A DNA stretch of 35,525 bases from Spirogloea muscicola (GCA_009602725.1 WELB01000020.1:829305-864829), one strand, 5' to 3'. Shown: positions 10,316 to 23,502, numbered from the stretch's first letter. Program-made: numbers and translations. Notes: generated by a model not told the origin, from the sequence alone.

Positions 10316-11036
10316 GCAATCCAGCGCCACATCACTAGTCCACTTCCGCAGGCGAACTTTGCCCTGTGGAACAATCTGCAGTGGTCCATGACTTGGCAGC
10401 AGGATAGGTCCTCACTGTGCAACTCAAAATTGCTGACATTAGTAGCTGGGCTAGCTTCACCCACTCCGGCACTGCTTAAATCGTTCAGCAATCCAGAAAT
10501 TGCCCAAAAGCGCCGAGCTATTCTCAGCTGCAATATGTGCATCTCTCTTGAGGTGGTTATGGACCCAGGCATGCTGGGTAAATGTCATGGCAATGCCGGC
10601 TTGCTTCTAGACTCCTTAGACTTCAAGAGCGCTAGGTAGCAATCCACTAAAGAAGCCAAGCTAGATGTAGGAACTAAGGTTGCAAAACAGAGCCGCTCCC
10701 ACCAGTGGCGGCAACTGTATCTGCCGACAGAGGGACACAAAGGTGAAGGGTGCACAGGCTAACTAGAAGGGCATGACTGCGTCCTCCTCAACTATCTCGA
10801 GCATGGCACAGCAGGCAAGCACCGAGGAGAAGTATAAGAATGGCGTGAGTCAGAACGAGTGAAACTCTAGCGATACTGTCTATGAAAATCTTTCTCCATG
10901 ACCAGCGTGCCAAGTTTGCAATCACGGGCACGCGGATAACTCTCCTCCAGGCCTTCACCGACTGATGTGCTGTGCTAGAGACAAAGACTTGTCCAAGATG
11001 CCGCCACAACACACAGGTTCGGATGCCCTCATGAAC
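10316..11036. other. Intergenic region between convergent genes
   Basis: This lies between the BCCP stop (+) and the helicase stop (-), so it should hold both 3' UTRs. I see no coding exons, LINE tails or structured repeats. Confidence 0.4.
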
Positions 11037-15384
<4,348 letters not shown>

Positions 15385-15739
15385 GGCGCCGGGCGCAGGG
15401 CCGCGCTTCACCCGCCGCGGCGGCGGCGGCTGCCGGATCCGGAACCGGAGCGAGGCAGCGGTGGACTCGGCAGCGGAGGGCAGGGCGGGCGCCTGGCCGC
15501 GCGACGCTCGTTGCGGCAAGCGAGGCGAGGCAGAGCGGAAGGATGGGAGATGGAAGATGGGAGGATGGGGGGCACGCTTCGCGGCGGCGGCGGCGACGGC
15601 GGCGGCGGCGGTGGCGGCGGCGGCGGCGAGACCGGCGGTGGACGGAGCAAGTAACCCTTGGCCTCGCTTGCTGGTGGCGATCCTGCCAGCCAGCGCTCAC
15701 CACTCTCCTTCGTGGCTCCGCTGATACACTTATGAACAC
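15385..15739. repeat. Helicase upstream region with CGG repeat
   Basis: This is the 5' flank of the helicase gene. A (CGG)n tract with a few interruptions runs from 15581 to 15629. Frames on both strands are open because of composition only. No TATA-like element is evident. Confidence 0.5.
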
Positions 15740-16060
15740 CCCCCGTATGCACCTGGCTGGCACTTGTTAGAAGAAAGAGCTCGCCTTATTGCGCTCTTCA
15801 GCATCAGCCGCGTTCACTGTCCGAAAGCGCGGCCAGATTGACTGGTGGCTCGCGGAGGCCAGCCCAAAGAGATGGCCAAGCGTTCTTTCTACTGNCTCTA
15901 AGTCAGGCCTCCGGCTTTCGTGGCGGCGCTCCAGCTCCCCAAGTTAGCTTGTCAGATTTGTTTGTGCTCACCCGTGGGTACTAATGTCATCTTAGGTACC
16001 TTAGATTAGGTCTCCGTATTATGTAGCATTGTTTAGTCTGCACTCGACTCTGCCTGAACA
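15740..16060. mobile_element. Mixed LINE debris including a C-terminal remnant
   Basis: 15731-15768 (ATGAACACC...GTATGCACCTGGCTGGCA) recurs at 27326-27358. 15825-15870 is a subfamily C tail piece (GAAAGCGCGGCCAGATTGAC). 15901-15984 reads in one frame as a LINE C terminus ending LSDLFVLTRGY-stop. There is an unknown base (N) at 15895. Confidence 0.6.
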
Positions 16061-16280
16061 ATGTATTGGCTTGAATTGGCCTCCCTTTCTATTCATGCGC
16101 CCCGCGCGCCTTCTCTCTCTTTAGACCTTGTCCATTCCTTTGGGCTGGCCTTTCCCAGCCACCAGTCAATCTGGCCGCGCTTCCTTTTTTGGGTTGGCTT
16201 TGCCAGCCCCTCTTCTCTATGGGCGGGCTCTTCTCTTTCTGGCCCCTTCGATTGTCCTTGATTCCTTTTGGTGCTGACCA
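16058..16280 (+). repeat. Repeat module and LINE 3' tails
   Basis: 16058-16115 repeats the module seen at 7615-7675 (GGCTTGAATTGGCCTCC, then TTCATGCGCC). 16126-16179 is the subfamily C tail in plus orientation (GGGCTGGCCTTTCCCAGCC, CCAGTCAATCTGGCCGCGCT). 16190-16240 is a subfamily B-like tail with GGGTTGGCTTTGCCAGCCC followed by CTCTATGGGCGGGC. Confidence 0.6.
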
Positions 16281-16289
16281 ATCACAGCC

Positions 16290-17242
16290 ATCGCCCCCGC
16301 TGCTGCCTCTGCTCGCGCACACCGCTGACCTGCGCGTCCAAGCGCGCTTCGCGGCTGTGGTCGACAAGGCCGCCTACACCACCGCCGTGCTGCAGCTCCC
16401 CGAGGCCGACTTGCGCGGGCGCGCGAGACTTCAATCGGCCTCCTCCCCACGGGCAGCGGCGTGGCTTCAGGCCCTCCCCATCAATGACGCCCTCACTCTC
16501 CCCGATGAGGTATTTCGCACTGCCGTCCACCAGCTCCTGGGACTGCCGCCTCCATGTCTCCAGGGCGTGCGTCAGTGTGTATGCGGCGAGCGAGGGGCCG
16601 AGTCTAGGGAGCTGGCCGCTCATGTGCTGCGCTGCGTCCACGGCGGCGAGCGGACAGCGGCCCACAACCGCCTCCGCGACGCGACGCAGGGCCTCCTGGT
16701 GGAGGCTGGCTTCTCGGTGGCAGCAGAGAACTCCGGCGTCATGCCGCTCCAGCAAAGGGCCGACGGTCGCCACGCCCGTCGCGTAGACCTGGTGGCCACC
16801 CCGAAGGCCGGTGGGCCCCGTCTTCTCCTGGACGTGGTGACCACCGACGCATACAACCGCTCACAACCAGCCCAATGTGCCACCAAGGCTGGGTATGCGG
16901 TCGCCTGCGCCGCTCGGGCTAAAGAGCTCAAGTACGCCGACCATTCGCGGGAGGACGAGTTCTACCCGTTGGCAATTGACACCCATGGGGCGCTGGGCGT
17001 CGGTGGCTCGAGCTGCTCGCCCGGCTTGCCTGCCACACCATCGCCCGTCGCTTCCATGGGGAGCCGGTGGACTTTCCTGCAGCCGGGTCGCTGGCGCAAG
17101 TGTATTGTATGCGCCTGGCCGTCTCGCTGCAGAGGTCTAGGGTGCCGGCAGAGCCCTCGCTGCTGCCTCTGGCTCTGGCCAGGGGACCCAATTCCAGGAG
17201 CCTAGCATCTCTGATCTGCGGCTGCTTAGCAGGGGTTACTGA
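16290..17242 (+). pseudogene. LINE C-terminal pseudogene, subfamily B (CCHC plus endonuclease)
   Basis: This is a 5'-truncated copy starting where the intact ORF has LAHTPDLRAQARY (about its residue 539). It keeps the zinc-knuckle region (CVCGERG...AAHVLRCVHGGERT), the nuclease-like stretch RRVDLVAT...RLLLDVVTTDAY and AKELKYADHSREDEF. A one-base deletion near 16999, compared with the copy at 26466 (GGGCGTCGG against GGGCGCTCGG), shifts the frame. The original C terminus still reads on to SDLRLLSRGY-stop at 17240-17242. A stretch near 17135 also lacks several codons. It has no reverse transcriptase and is dead. Confidence 0.8.
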
Positions 17243-17322
17243 GTGATTAGAAGAAAGTGCTTGCTCATTGAGGATAGGGGCTGGAAAGCCAGCCCAGAAA
17301 TGAATGAACAAAGTACGAGAAG
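17243..17322 (-). repeat. LINE subfamily B 3' tail, reverse orientation
   Basis: On the minus strand this reads TTGTTCATTCATTTCTGGGC, then the hairpin GGGCTGGCTTTCCAGCCCC, then CCTCAATGAGCAAGCACTTT and CTTCT. It abuts the stop of the preceding plus-strand copy, so tails in opposite orientation meet here. Confidence 0.6.
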
Positions 17323-17323
17323 G

Positions 17324-17429
17324 GGGCCAGGGGAAGCGCTAAGAAAAACAAGCACACACAGAAAGAAAGCACTACTATCAGTGCTTTGTTTCTGTGTGTG
17401 CTTGTTTTTCTTAGCGCTTCCCCTGGCCC
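17324..17429. repeat. 49-bp inverted repeat made of two opposed LINE tails
   Basis: The left arm 17324-17372 and right arm 17381-17429 are reverse complements with one mismatch, around an 8-base spacer (17373-17380). Each arm is the subfamily B UTR segment GTGCTTTGTTTCTGTGTGTG...CCCCTGGCCC. It probably arose by insertion of one tail against another in opposite orientation, or by inverted duplication. Confidence 0.8.
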
Positions 17430-17622
17430 AGTGCTTTGTTTCTGTGTGTGCTTGTTTATTTTAGCGCTTCCCCTGGCCCCTTCTCGTACTACTATCAGTG
17501 CTTTGTTTCTCTGTGTGCTTGTTTTTCTTGGCGCTTCCCCTGGCCCCCTTCTCGTACTTTGTTCATTCATTTTTGGGCTGGCTTTCCAGCCCTATCCTCA
17601 GTGGGCGAGCACTTCTAATCTC
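17430..17622 (+). repeat. Tandem LINE subfamily B 3' UTR units
   Basis: Two further copies of the unit GTGCTTTGTTTCT...TTAGCGCTTCCCCTGGCCCC (starting near 17431 and 17499) run head to tail. The second ends with the hairpin GGGCTGGCTTTCCAGCCC (about 17575) and CTATCCTCAGTGGGCGAGCA. With the right arm of the preceding inverted repeat this makes three units in a row. Confidence 0.65.
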
Positions 17623-17766
17623 TCAGTAACCCCTGCTAAGCAGCCGCAGATCAGAGATGCTAGGCTCCTGGAAGTGGGTCCCCTGGCCAGAGCCAGAGGC
17701 AGCAGCGAGGGCTCTGCCGGCTTGAAGGTGCAGCGCGCAGGCCGTAGACCTCTGCAGCGCGACGGC
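17623..17766 (-). mobile_element. LINE C-terminal fragment, subfamily B, reverse orientation
   Basis: On the minus strand this encodes ACALHLQAGRALAAASGSGQ and ends SDLRLLSRGY-stop (stop at 17623-17625). It joins directly onto the preceding plus-strand tail. Confidence 0.7.
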
Positions 17767-18113
17767 CGATCTGTAGCTGCTTTATTTCTTTGTGTGCTTG
17801 TTTTTCTTAGCGCTTCCCCTGGCCCCCTTCTCGTACTCTGTTCATTCTGTTTGGGCTGGCTCTTCCAACCCCTATCCTCAATGAGAGAGCATTTTCTTCT
17901 GGCTTTGGCCAGGGGACCCACTTCCAGGATACTAGCATCTCTGACCTGCGGCTGCTTAGCAGGGGTTACTGAGTGATCCGTAGCTGCTTTGTTTCTTTGT
18001 GTGCTTGTTTTTCTTAGCGCTTCCCCTGGCCCCCTTCTCTTAGGCTGTTCATTCTTTTTTGGGCTGGCTTTTCCAGCCCCTATCCTCAATGGGCGAGCAC
18101 TTTCTTCTACTGG
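17767..18113 (+). mobile_element. LINE subfamily B tail, short C-terminal piece, second tail
   Basis: 17767-17902 is a 3' UTR with a hairpin (GGGCTGGCTCTTCCAACCCC). 17903-17972 is only the last 23 codons of the ORF, ending DLRLLSRGY-stop. 17973-18113 is another full 3' UTR with the perfect hairpin GGGCTGGCTTTTCCAGCCC near 18061, ending CAATGGGCGAGCACTTTCTT. Confidence 0.65.
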
Positions 18114-18261
18114 AAGAGTCTTTCAACTGACAGAGAAAGACGCTTCCAAGAGAGATTTTGGGCTGGCTTCTCACAGCCCTTGCCCCCCATTGGGAGAGCC
18201 ACTTCTTCCATGAGAGGGCGGTGGCTGGGAGTGGCCACCCCAGAAAAAGCCCAACAAAAGA

Positions 18262-18404
18262 AGAAAGTGCTCGCCCATTGAGAAGAGGGGCTGGCAAAGC
18301 CAACCCAAAAAGAATGGACAATGTTCAAAGCCAAAGAAAGAGGTGCTGAAAAAGGACTACACTACAAAGTGCAAGATGGTGCAGAGGGAGATGCAGATGG
18401 CTGC
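18262..18404 (-). repeat. 3' UTR of the intact LINE
   Basis: On the minus strand, downstream of the stop at 18405, the UTR ends with TTGTCCATTCTTTTTGGGTT, the hairpin GGGTTGGCTTTGCCAGCCC and TCAATGGGCGAGCACTTTCT. The tail end therefore falls at about 18262. Beyond it (18114-18261) lies an imperfect, more diverged tail (TTTTGGGCTGGCTTCTCACA). Confidence 0.6.
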
Positions 18405-20963
18405 TCAGTATCCACGTGTGAGCAACAGCAGATCAGAGTAACTCGGAGCAGGAGAAGCGGCACTTTGCCGAGACCCGGAAGCAGCAGCCATAGCACGGCC
18501 AGCCCGCGCGTGGACCGCATGAGCCAAAGAGCGCTGCAGCAGAACCGCCAGCCTCATCCGAAAGACCTGCGAGAGGGAGCCGGCAGCATTGAAGCCTGGC
18601 GAACCCTGCCGCCGCTCGATGGCCTCCCGGGCAAGCCGCTGGAGGAGATCCAACCAGCCACTGCCAAATGCCCCGTGTACGTCAATGGCCAGTGCCGCGA
18701 AGGCATCGCCTGGAGGGTGGTCAGAGTACTTGCGCTCCTTACTCCGAGCCGCCAGAGCGACCGCGTGCCCGACGAGCGTCGCGGACCTCGCGGGGTTGGC
18801 CGAATCAACGCAATCGGCAGTTACCACATCAGCGATGATGCGCGGACCTCCTCCGGGCGGGATGGCAACGAGGTCCGCGCGGCGGGTGTGAAGCTGTCCA
18901 TCGGCGCCCCGCAGGATGGGCATTATCGTGGAGTTCTCCACTGCCACCTTGTAGCCGGCCTCCAGGAACACACCCTGCATGGCGTCTCGCAGGAGGTCGT
19001 GCGAACCTGTCCGCTCGCCCCCGTGTGCACAGCGGAGCATGTGGGCCGCCAACGCCGCAGGGTCATCGTGGCGGGCACCGCACTCGCACTGTTGGACCCC
19101 GATGAGGCAGGGAGGGAGGAGGCCGAGGAGCCGGTGGGCCGCCGTCCTGAATACCGCGTCTGGAATAGTCAGCGCCGCGTAGATGGGGAGTGCTGCTAGC
19201 CACGCCGCCGCCCCAGGGGAGGAGGCGGAGAGGAGCCGGGCGCGCCCTCGGGTGTCGTGCGGCGGAAGGAGCTCCACCAACTGGTCGTAGGCCGCTTTGT
19301 CCACCAGCGCAGTGTAGCGGGCCTGGGCCCGCAGGTCGGGGGTGTGCGCAAGGTGGATGAACGGGACGACCTGCTTCGACATGTCGGGGTGGGCCGCCAG
19401 GAGCGCGTCGCGGGCAGCGCGGAGAGCAGCCTGGAAAGGCAACGAGCCGCTCTCCACTTCAGCTACCACCCGCTCCATGGTGCGGATGCCGTGCGCTTGG
19501 AACCGCCGGCTGATGGGTGCGGCGACCTGGGCCCAGCTGCCCAGGTAGGCGGCCTCGCAAACGCGGGCGACTGGGCGGCAGCCCAGACCGCCACGACTGA
19601 CAGGCAGGCTGGCCTGGAGCATCGCGGCTGGTGTGGTGAGGAAGCCGGGGTGTTGCAGGAGAGAGGCCGCGCTCGCCAGAACGCCGGAGTCAAAAGCCGC
19701 GTACGCCGCCTTCACCGCCGGGGAGGGAGGGAGGACGCGGGCCAGGTAGTGCGGACGGTGGGCAATGCACCTGGTCAGCATGGCGGTCGCCAGCTGCATG
19801 TCTTGCAGCATGTGGAGGCGGTCCGCCGGCCGGAGGTGCTCCTGCAGTCGAGCCTGGAGCTGCTCCACCACAAAGGCTGGGGAGCCTATGGGGGCGCCGA
19901 GGAGGATGAAGCCCCCAGCTGGTGTCTGACAGCCCGAGGGCAGGCGCAGGAGGGCTGGCAGGCCCTGGGGAGACCAAGCGCTGCACTTGGCTGCGCGGAT
20001 GCCCAAGCCGATCGCGCCCAGCTGCACTTTGAAGGTGTCAAAGGCTGCCACGACGTCCTCTGGCGGCCCCACCAGCGTTGTATCGTCGGCGTACGTGGGG
20101 GCGTGGACGCCCGGGTGAGCCGCGACCGTGGCCAGCAGTGCACGGTTGTGAGCCAGTGCGTAGTAGAGGCCAGCCAGCGGATCTCCTTGGCGTGCGCCCG
20201 TGGAGGAAAGGAGGACTTCCACCGCCCCATGCCCTGTCCGCCACAGCAGGTCGCTTGGCTGACCATATCCCAGCCTGAAGAAGGGGAGGAGGCTGGGGAA
20301 GGCCGCCCTCAGCTCCTCAGCGATGACATCCCGGTCTGCGCTGTTAAACGCATTCTGGACATCTACTGCCAAGGCCATCCACCCGGGGTTCAAGTCCAAG
20401 GCGGCCCTTACGCCATGCACGACCACCTCGCCGCCGCTCCGCAGCCCCGCACCGAATTGGTGGGGCGCCAGGTGTTCCTGGGCCAGCCCCGCGTGCTGTT
20501 GCCATAGCGCGCGCCCCACCAGGCGGTAGAGCACTTCGCCAACGGCAATGGGCCTGACCCCCCCATTGGCCTTGCTGAGGGCCAGCAGCGTGCTGGTGCA
20601 GATGACGTCGCGGATGCTGGCCGGGACCTGGTCGCGAGCAAGGAGCTGGCACACCTGGTGAAGCGACTGAAAGTCACTTGATTCTCCCTCCAGGAAGAGT
20701 TCGCGGAGATGCTCGGTGAGCATGTGTGACGGACCTCCAGCGGCTGCGCGGCGGCTGCTCTGCAAAGCCTGTCGAAGAGCGTCGGCGTCGAGGGCCACCT
20801 CCTCCGGCGGGGCGAAGGTGGCCAGCCACGGAGGCAGGGGGGAGCGGGCCTCAGGGTGCAGGGACTCCAGGGCCGCCCGTGTTGCTGCGTTGGTTGGCGC
20901 CAGCACCGAGTCGTCCAGGGCCTGGACCGCCCTGGACAACTCGCCCGCATGACCGAAGCGCAA
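18405..20963 (-). CDS. Non-LTR retrotransposon ORF: reverse transcriptase, CCHC knuckle, restriction-like endonuclease
   Basis: This is an uninterrupted frame of 852 codons, counted from a TTG. The frame stays open further upstream to about 21049, so the true N terminus is missing. The reverse transcriptase shows NGGVRPIAVGEVLYRLVGRA (133-152), ALAVDVQNAFNSADRD (catalytic Asp 201), GARQGDPLAGLYYA (256 on) and YADDTTL (291-297). A C-x-C-x12-H-x3-C knuckle lies at 626-645. RRADLVA...IIADVVT (Asp 697 and Asp 712), with a later KYSDHPP, fits the PD-(D/E)xK nuclease of R2/NeSL-type elements, which nick target DNA. No AP endonuclease is present in what remains. The lack of any stop or frameshift suggests a recent insertion. 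The element is 5'-truncated, so autonomy is doubtful. Confidence 0.88.
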   Translation of the reverse strand: MRFGHAGELSRAVQALDDSVLAPTNAATRAALESLHPEARSPLPPWLATFAPPEEVALDADALRQALQSSRRAAAGGPSHMLTEHLRELFLEGESSDFQSLHQVCQLLARDQVPASIRDVICTSTLLALSKANGGVRPIAVGEVLYRLVGRALWQQHAGLAQEHLAPHQFGAGLRSGGEVVVHGVRAALDLNPGWMALAVDVQNAFNSADRDVIAEELRAAFPSLLPFFRLGYGQPSDLLWRTGHGAVEVLLSSTGARQGDPLAGLYYALAHNRALLATVAAHPGVHAPTYADDTTLVGPPEDVVAAFDTFKVQLGAIGLGIRAAKCSAWSPQGLPALLRLPSGCQTPAGGFILLGAPIGSPAFVVEQLQARLQEHLRPADRLHMLQDMQLATAMLTRCIAHRPHYLARVLPPSPAVKAAYAAFDSGVLASAASLLQHPGFLTTPAAMLQASLPVSRGGLGCRPVARVCEAAYLGSWAQVAAPISRRFQAHGIRTMERVVAEVESGSLPFQAALRAARDALLAAHPDMSKQVVPFIHLAHTPDLRAQARYTALVDKAAYDQLVELLPPHDTRGRARLLSASSPGAAAWLAALPIYAALTIPDAVFRTAAHRLLGLLPPCLIGVQQCECGARHDDPAALAAHMLRCAHGGERTGSHDLLRDAMQGVFLEAGYKVAVENSTIMPILRGADGQLHTRRADLVAIPPGGGPRIIADVVTADCVDSANPARSATLVGHAVALAARSKERKYSDHPPGDAFAALAIDVHGAFGSGWLDLLQRLAREAIERRQGSPGFNAAGSLSQVFRMRLAVLLQRSLAHAVHARAGRAMAAASGSRQSAASPAPSYSDLLLLTRGY

Positions 20964-21049
20964 TGCCCGGCGGACGTTGGCGGCCCTGTCGGCCTGAGGA
21001 TACTTGGAAGAGCGAGCCCCATTTCTTAATACACACGCATGTATCCTTG

Positions 21050-22147
21050 AAGCTCCCCGAAAGCCGTCCCGCTGCAGGGCACCACGCCTCTCATCAACGC
21101 CAACCCCTTGACCCTGCTACACAACGGGGAGCCCACCCCAAGCAGTCCGCTTGGCAAGTCTGACCCCTCTTGCCCAGAGCCGCACCTGCGCCAGCGCCCG
21201 CGTCGCCAAGAGGGCGTCAAGCCTTGGGCCAGTGGGTGCAGCAGCTAGTGAGCCTTCCCAGACCAGTATGCTATGCGGCAAGTCATGGACACCCATGGTG
21301 AGCAGCTTCGCATCCTGTGCTGGTCATTTGAGCTATTACACGATGCCAACCAGTCTCTATAGCGGCTGTCGCTATGATCTTTTCAACTGACTACGTGAAG
21401 TCGCATCATGCTCAAACAGGGGCATTGCACCCGTCACTGGTAGACGCCATTGTCTGACTGCTGCGTTGGGTCAACAAAGCGATTGACGGGGGAATCCATC
21501 GGGCTTGTCCTTTGAAACCCTGGGCGAGTAAGTTGCACTCTATCTTCAGAGGACATACTTGGCTTGCGGTATGAGTAGGCAGTGGTCTGTCTTTGGGAGG
21601 ACTAGTCTGGCTCGGATTACCAATTACATTCCTTTCTTGGAGAATCTGTTGACCCAAGAAAGCAGATTTCGTCGCTTGCTAGCCTCGATCACTTACTACT
21701 CAAGGCTCGTTCACTTGCCAAGCTGATATCGTTTGACCTTAGTTACTGGAAACCAGATCGCATTTGCTTACAGCCTCTGTCACTTGCTAGTCAAGTGTCT
21801 TCGCTATCTGTCACATGGACTCTATCAGATTGAGTGTTGACTAGCAAGTGACAGAAAGTGGCAAGCACAAGGATCTAGCTTCCAATCATCAGGTAAAGAG
21901 ATTCCATCCAAGAAGATTGTAACTGGCAACCCGAGCGAAGAAGTCTACCCAAGAGAGAATGCTATCTACTCGCCCAAGGTTTCACAGGGCAGTCCAGAGG
22001 TCAAAGCCAACATCTTAGATGTACGTTGCCAAGCATGATGCAGGTACACCTTCAAAGTCGACTACTCACATGATGGTGGTACTGTTGCCAAATTTCCTTC
22101 TGTTGCAAGCTGTATCCTGCTGAAGCATCTAAAAAATTCCTTGCAGC
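21050..22147 (+). other. Region of uncertain coding status
   Basis: Next to the LINE 5' junction, 21074-21247 is open in one frame after a CAG acceptor (GTTPLINANPLTLLHNGEPT) and ends in TAG. A second frame (21151 on) reaches a possible donor at 21297 (ATG|GTGAGC). Neither matches a family I know, and I could not chain exons in phase to the pieces at 22148 and 22929. The region could be a broken or poorly conserved gene. Confidence 0.25.
21776..21855. repeat. Perfect 19-bp stem-loop
   Basis: TCTGTCACTTGCTAGTCAA at 21776-21794 is the exact reverse complement of 21837-21855, with a 42-base loop. Nearby sequence repeats parts of the arm (TTCACTTGCCAAG at 21710, TCGCTTGCTAGCC at 21672), so the area may derive from a small element. 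It could equally be a small-RNA precursor. Confidence 0.7.
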
Positions 22148-22363
22148 AGAGTGGTGGACCAGATGACGACTGCTCTCCAGCTCTTGGATGACCCGCTCCA
22201 GAAGGTGATGGAGGCAGGCTACAATGAGCTGTCTCTGCAGGCGCACCTCCATATCGAAGCTCAGGTTGGCTGCGCTCGGGAAGAGCAGAAGGCCACTGAG
22301 CTTGCAGCTGCACGGAAGGTCTGGGTGGCCACCATGAAAGCCGGCCAAGATCTGCTACCCTGA
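22148..22363 (+). CDS. Candidate exon of an unrecognised gene (helical, Glu/Ala/Gln-rich)
   Basis: After a possible acceptor (CTTGCAGC|AG) the frame reads RVVDQMTTALQLLDDPLQKV, with later segments LQAHLHIEAQVGCAREEQKA and AARKVW, and a stop at 22361-22363. The composition is that of a soluble alpha-helical protein. A donor may lie before the stop (GGAAG|GTCTGG at about 22318). I do not recognise a family. It may belong with the exon at 22929 and with sequence upstream. Confidence 0.3.
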   Translation, partial: RVVDQMTTALQLLDDPLQKVMEAGYNELSLQAHLHIEAQVGCAREEQKATELAAARKVWVATMKAGQDLLP

Positions 22364-22928
22364 GGGAGGCCGGCCAAGAACAGCATGGATTTGTTGAGTA
22401 ACAGTTGAATGACAGAAGGCCTGAGCTGCCAAATGCTAGCGCCAAGTAGGCCTCCTGCTGCCATCCTGACTCACTTTGTCGATGCAAGTCAGCGTACAGA
22501 TGTCACTAAGTCGATGTCAAACTACTGGACAGCAGGTTCTTGGACCCCACCTACTGATTTACAGCTACTTCTGCTGCAGCAAAGTAAGCACTCCTATAAG
22601 CATTGTTTGCGCCTTGCATCAGAACGTCAGCAGCAGCCTCAGGGTACTGACGGGCGCTTTGATCTCTCTCCCCCTGATTCAAGCTGTCCAACTTGCTCAT
22701 GCTGATAATGACCTAGTAAGTCAACTGCGCAGCTGCTAGAACAGTTGAGTGTAATTGCTAAGTGACAACTATCCCGCCCTCTTGTCCGTTCTTTACTGGC
22801 GGTTCTCACTACGCTGTTGTAGAGGAACCCAGTTGCTCTCAGCCCTCGGTCCCTCAGTGAGCTTACTTACTTTGTTGAGCTTACTGAGTTCAGCTCGCTC
22901 TCTCTCTTTACTGATCTTCCATGCACAG

Positions 22929-23099
22929 AGCACACGTAAAGCACTTACGGAAGAGCCTCTTCTGTCTTTTGATTATGTCCATGGGCTAACCTCTCACAGC
23001 CTCGCACAGCCATCGCCTTACTTTGGAAGTGCTGTTGACATTTGGGAGCCTAAGATTGATCTGGGAGCCCAGCTTGATGAGGGTTTGCGTAAGGACTAG
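22929..23099 (+). CDS. Candidate terminal exon of an unrecognised gene
   Basis: After a good acceptor (CATGCACAG) the frame reads STRKALTEEPLLSFDYVHGL, then SPYFGSAVDIWEPKIDLGAQ, LDEGLRKD and a TAG at 23097-23099. It has mixed hydrophobic and acidic composition without low complexity, which is unusual among the spurious frames here. The upstream exons are not resolved. It ends 400 bases before the Abraxas-like start. Confidence 0.3.
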   Translation, partial: STRKALTEEPLLSFDYVHGLTSHSLAQPSPYFGSAVDIWEPKIDLGAQLDEGLRKD

Positions 23100-23230
23100 A
23101 TCCGGGAAAAGGGCGTATGCGTTGAGGAACAGTCAAGCGGCGGAGGAACGGAGGACCTGAGAGACTAGAGCAGTGCAGCGTCCTCGTCTACTGGTGATCG
23201 AGTCTTCTCCCAGCGGCGCGTCGCAGCTCG

Positions 23231-23442
23231 GGCCGCCGCCGCCGCTGTCGCCGGCGCCGCCGCCGCCGCCGCCGCGAGCGTCCGCAGGGGGCCCATGCAT
23301 CCTCCGACTACTCGAGAACGGCAGCGTCCATGCGGCAGGCGCGCTTGTGTGGTCGCAAGGCGCTGACTGTGCCGGGCATACCCCGACAGCAGTCCCCAGC
23401 CGGCGAGGCCGAGCGAGGAGGCGTGTGAGCCGCGGTGGAGCT

Positions 23443-23476
<34 letters not shown>

Positions 23477-23477
23477 G
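23231..23477 (+). repeat. CCG trinucleotide tracts upstream of the Abraxas-like gene
   Basis: (CCG)n runs lie at 23231-23276 and 23443-23477, just before the ATG at 23503. They are open in the same frame as the gene and would encode polyproline, but that frame has no ATG before 23503. They are best read as 5' UTR. Confidence 0.6.
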
Positions 23478-23502
23478 TTCGGTCGAGCCGTCGCCTCGGC
23501 TC

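Noticed and set aside
17380-18110. Regularly recurring units that might suggest a CRISPR array
   Set aside because: The units are over 100 bases, in both orientations, with irregular spacing and LINE coding ends between them, in a eukaryotic context.
18321-20507. Two long plus-strand open frames (292 and 416 codons)
   Set aside because: They are antisense to the retrotransposon ORF, whose reverse transcriptase motifs are clear on the minus strand.
22062-22487. Minus-strand 141-codon frame
   Set aside because: It is antisense to the better plus-strand candidate exon at 22148-22363 and has no motif.
23173-23502. N-terminal extension of the Abraxas-like frame with polyproline
   Set aside because: It is in frame but has no ATG before 23503 and is made of CCG repeats, so it is more likely 5' UTR.
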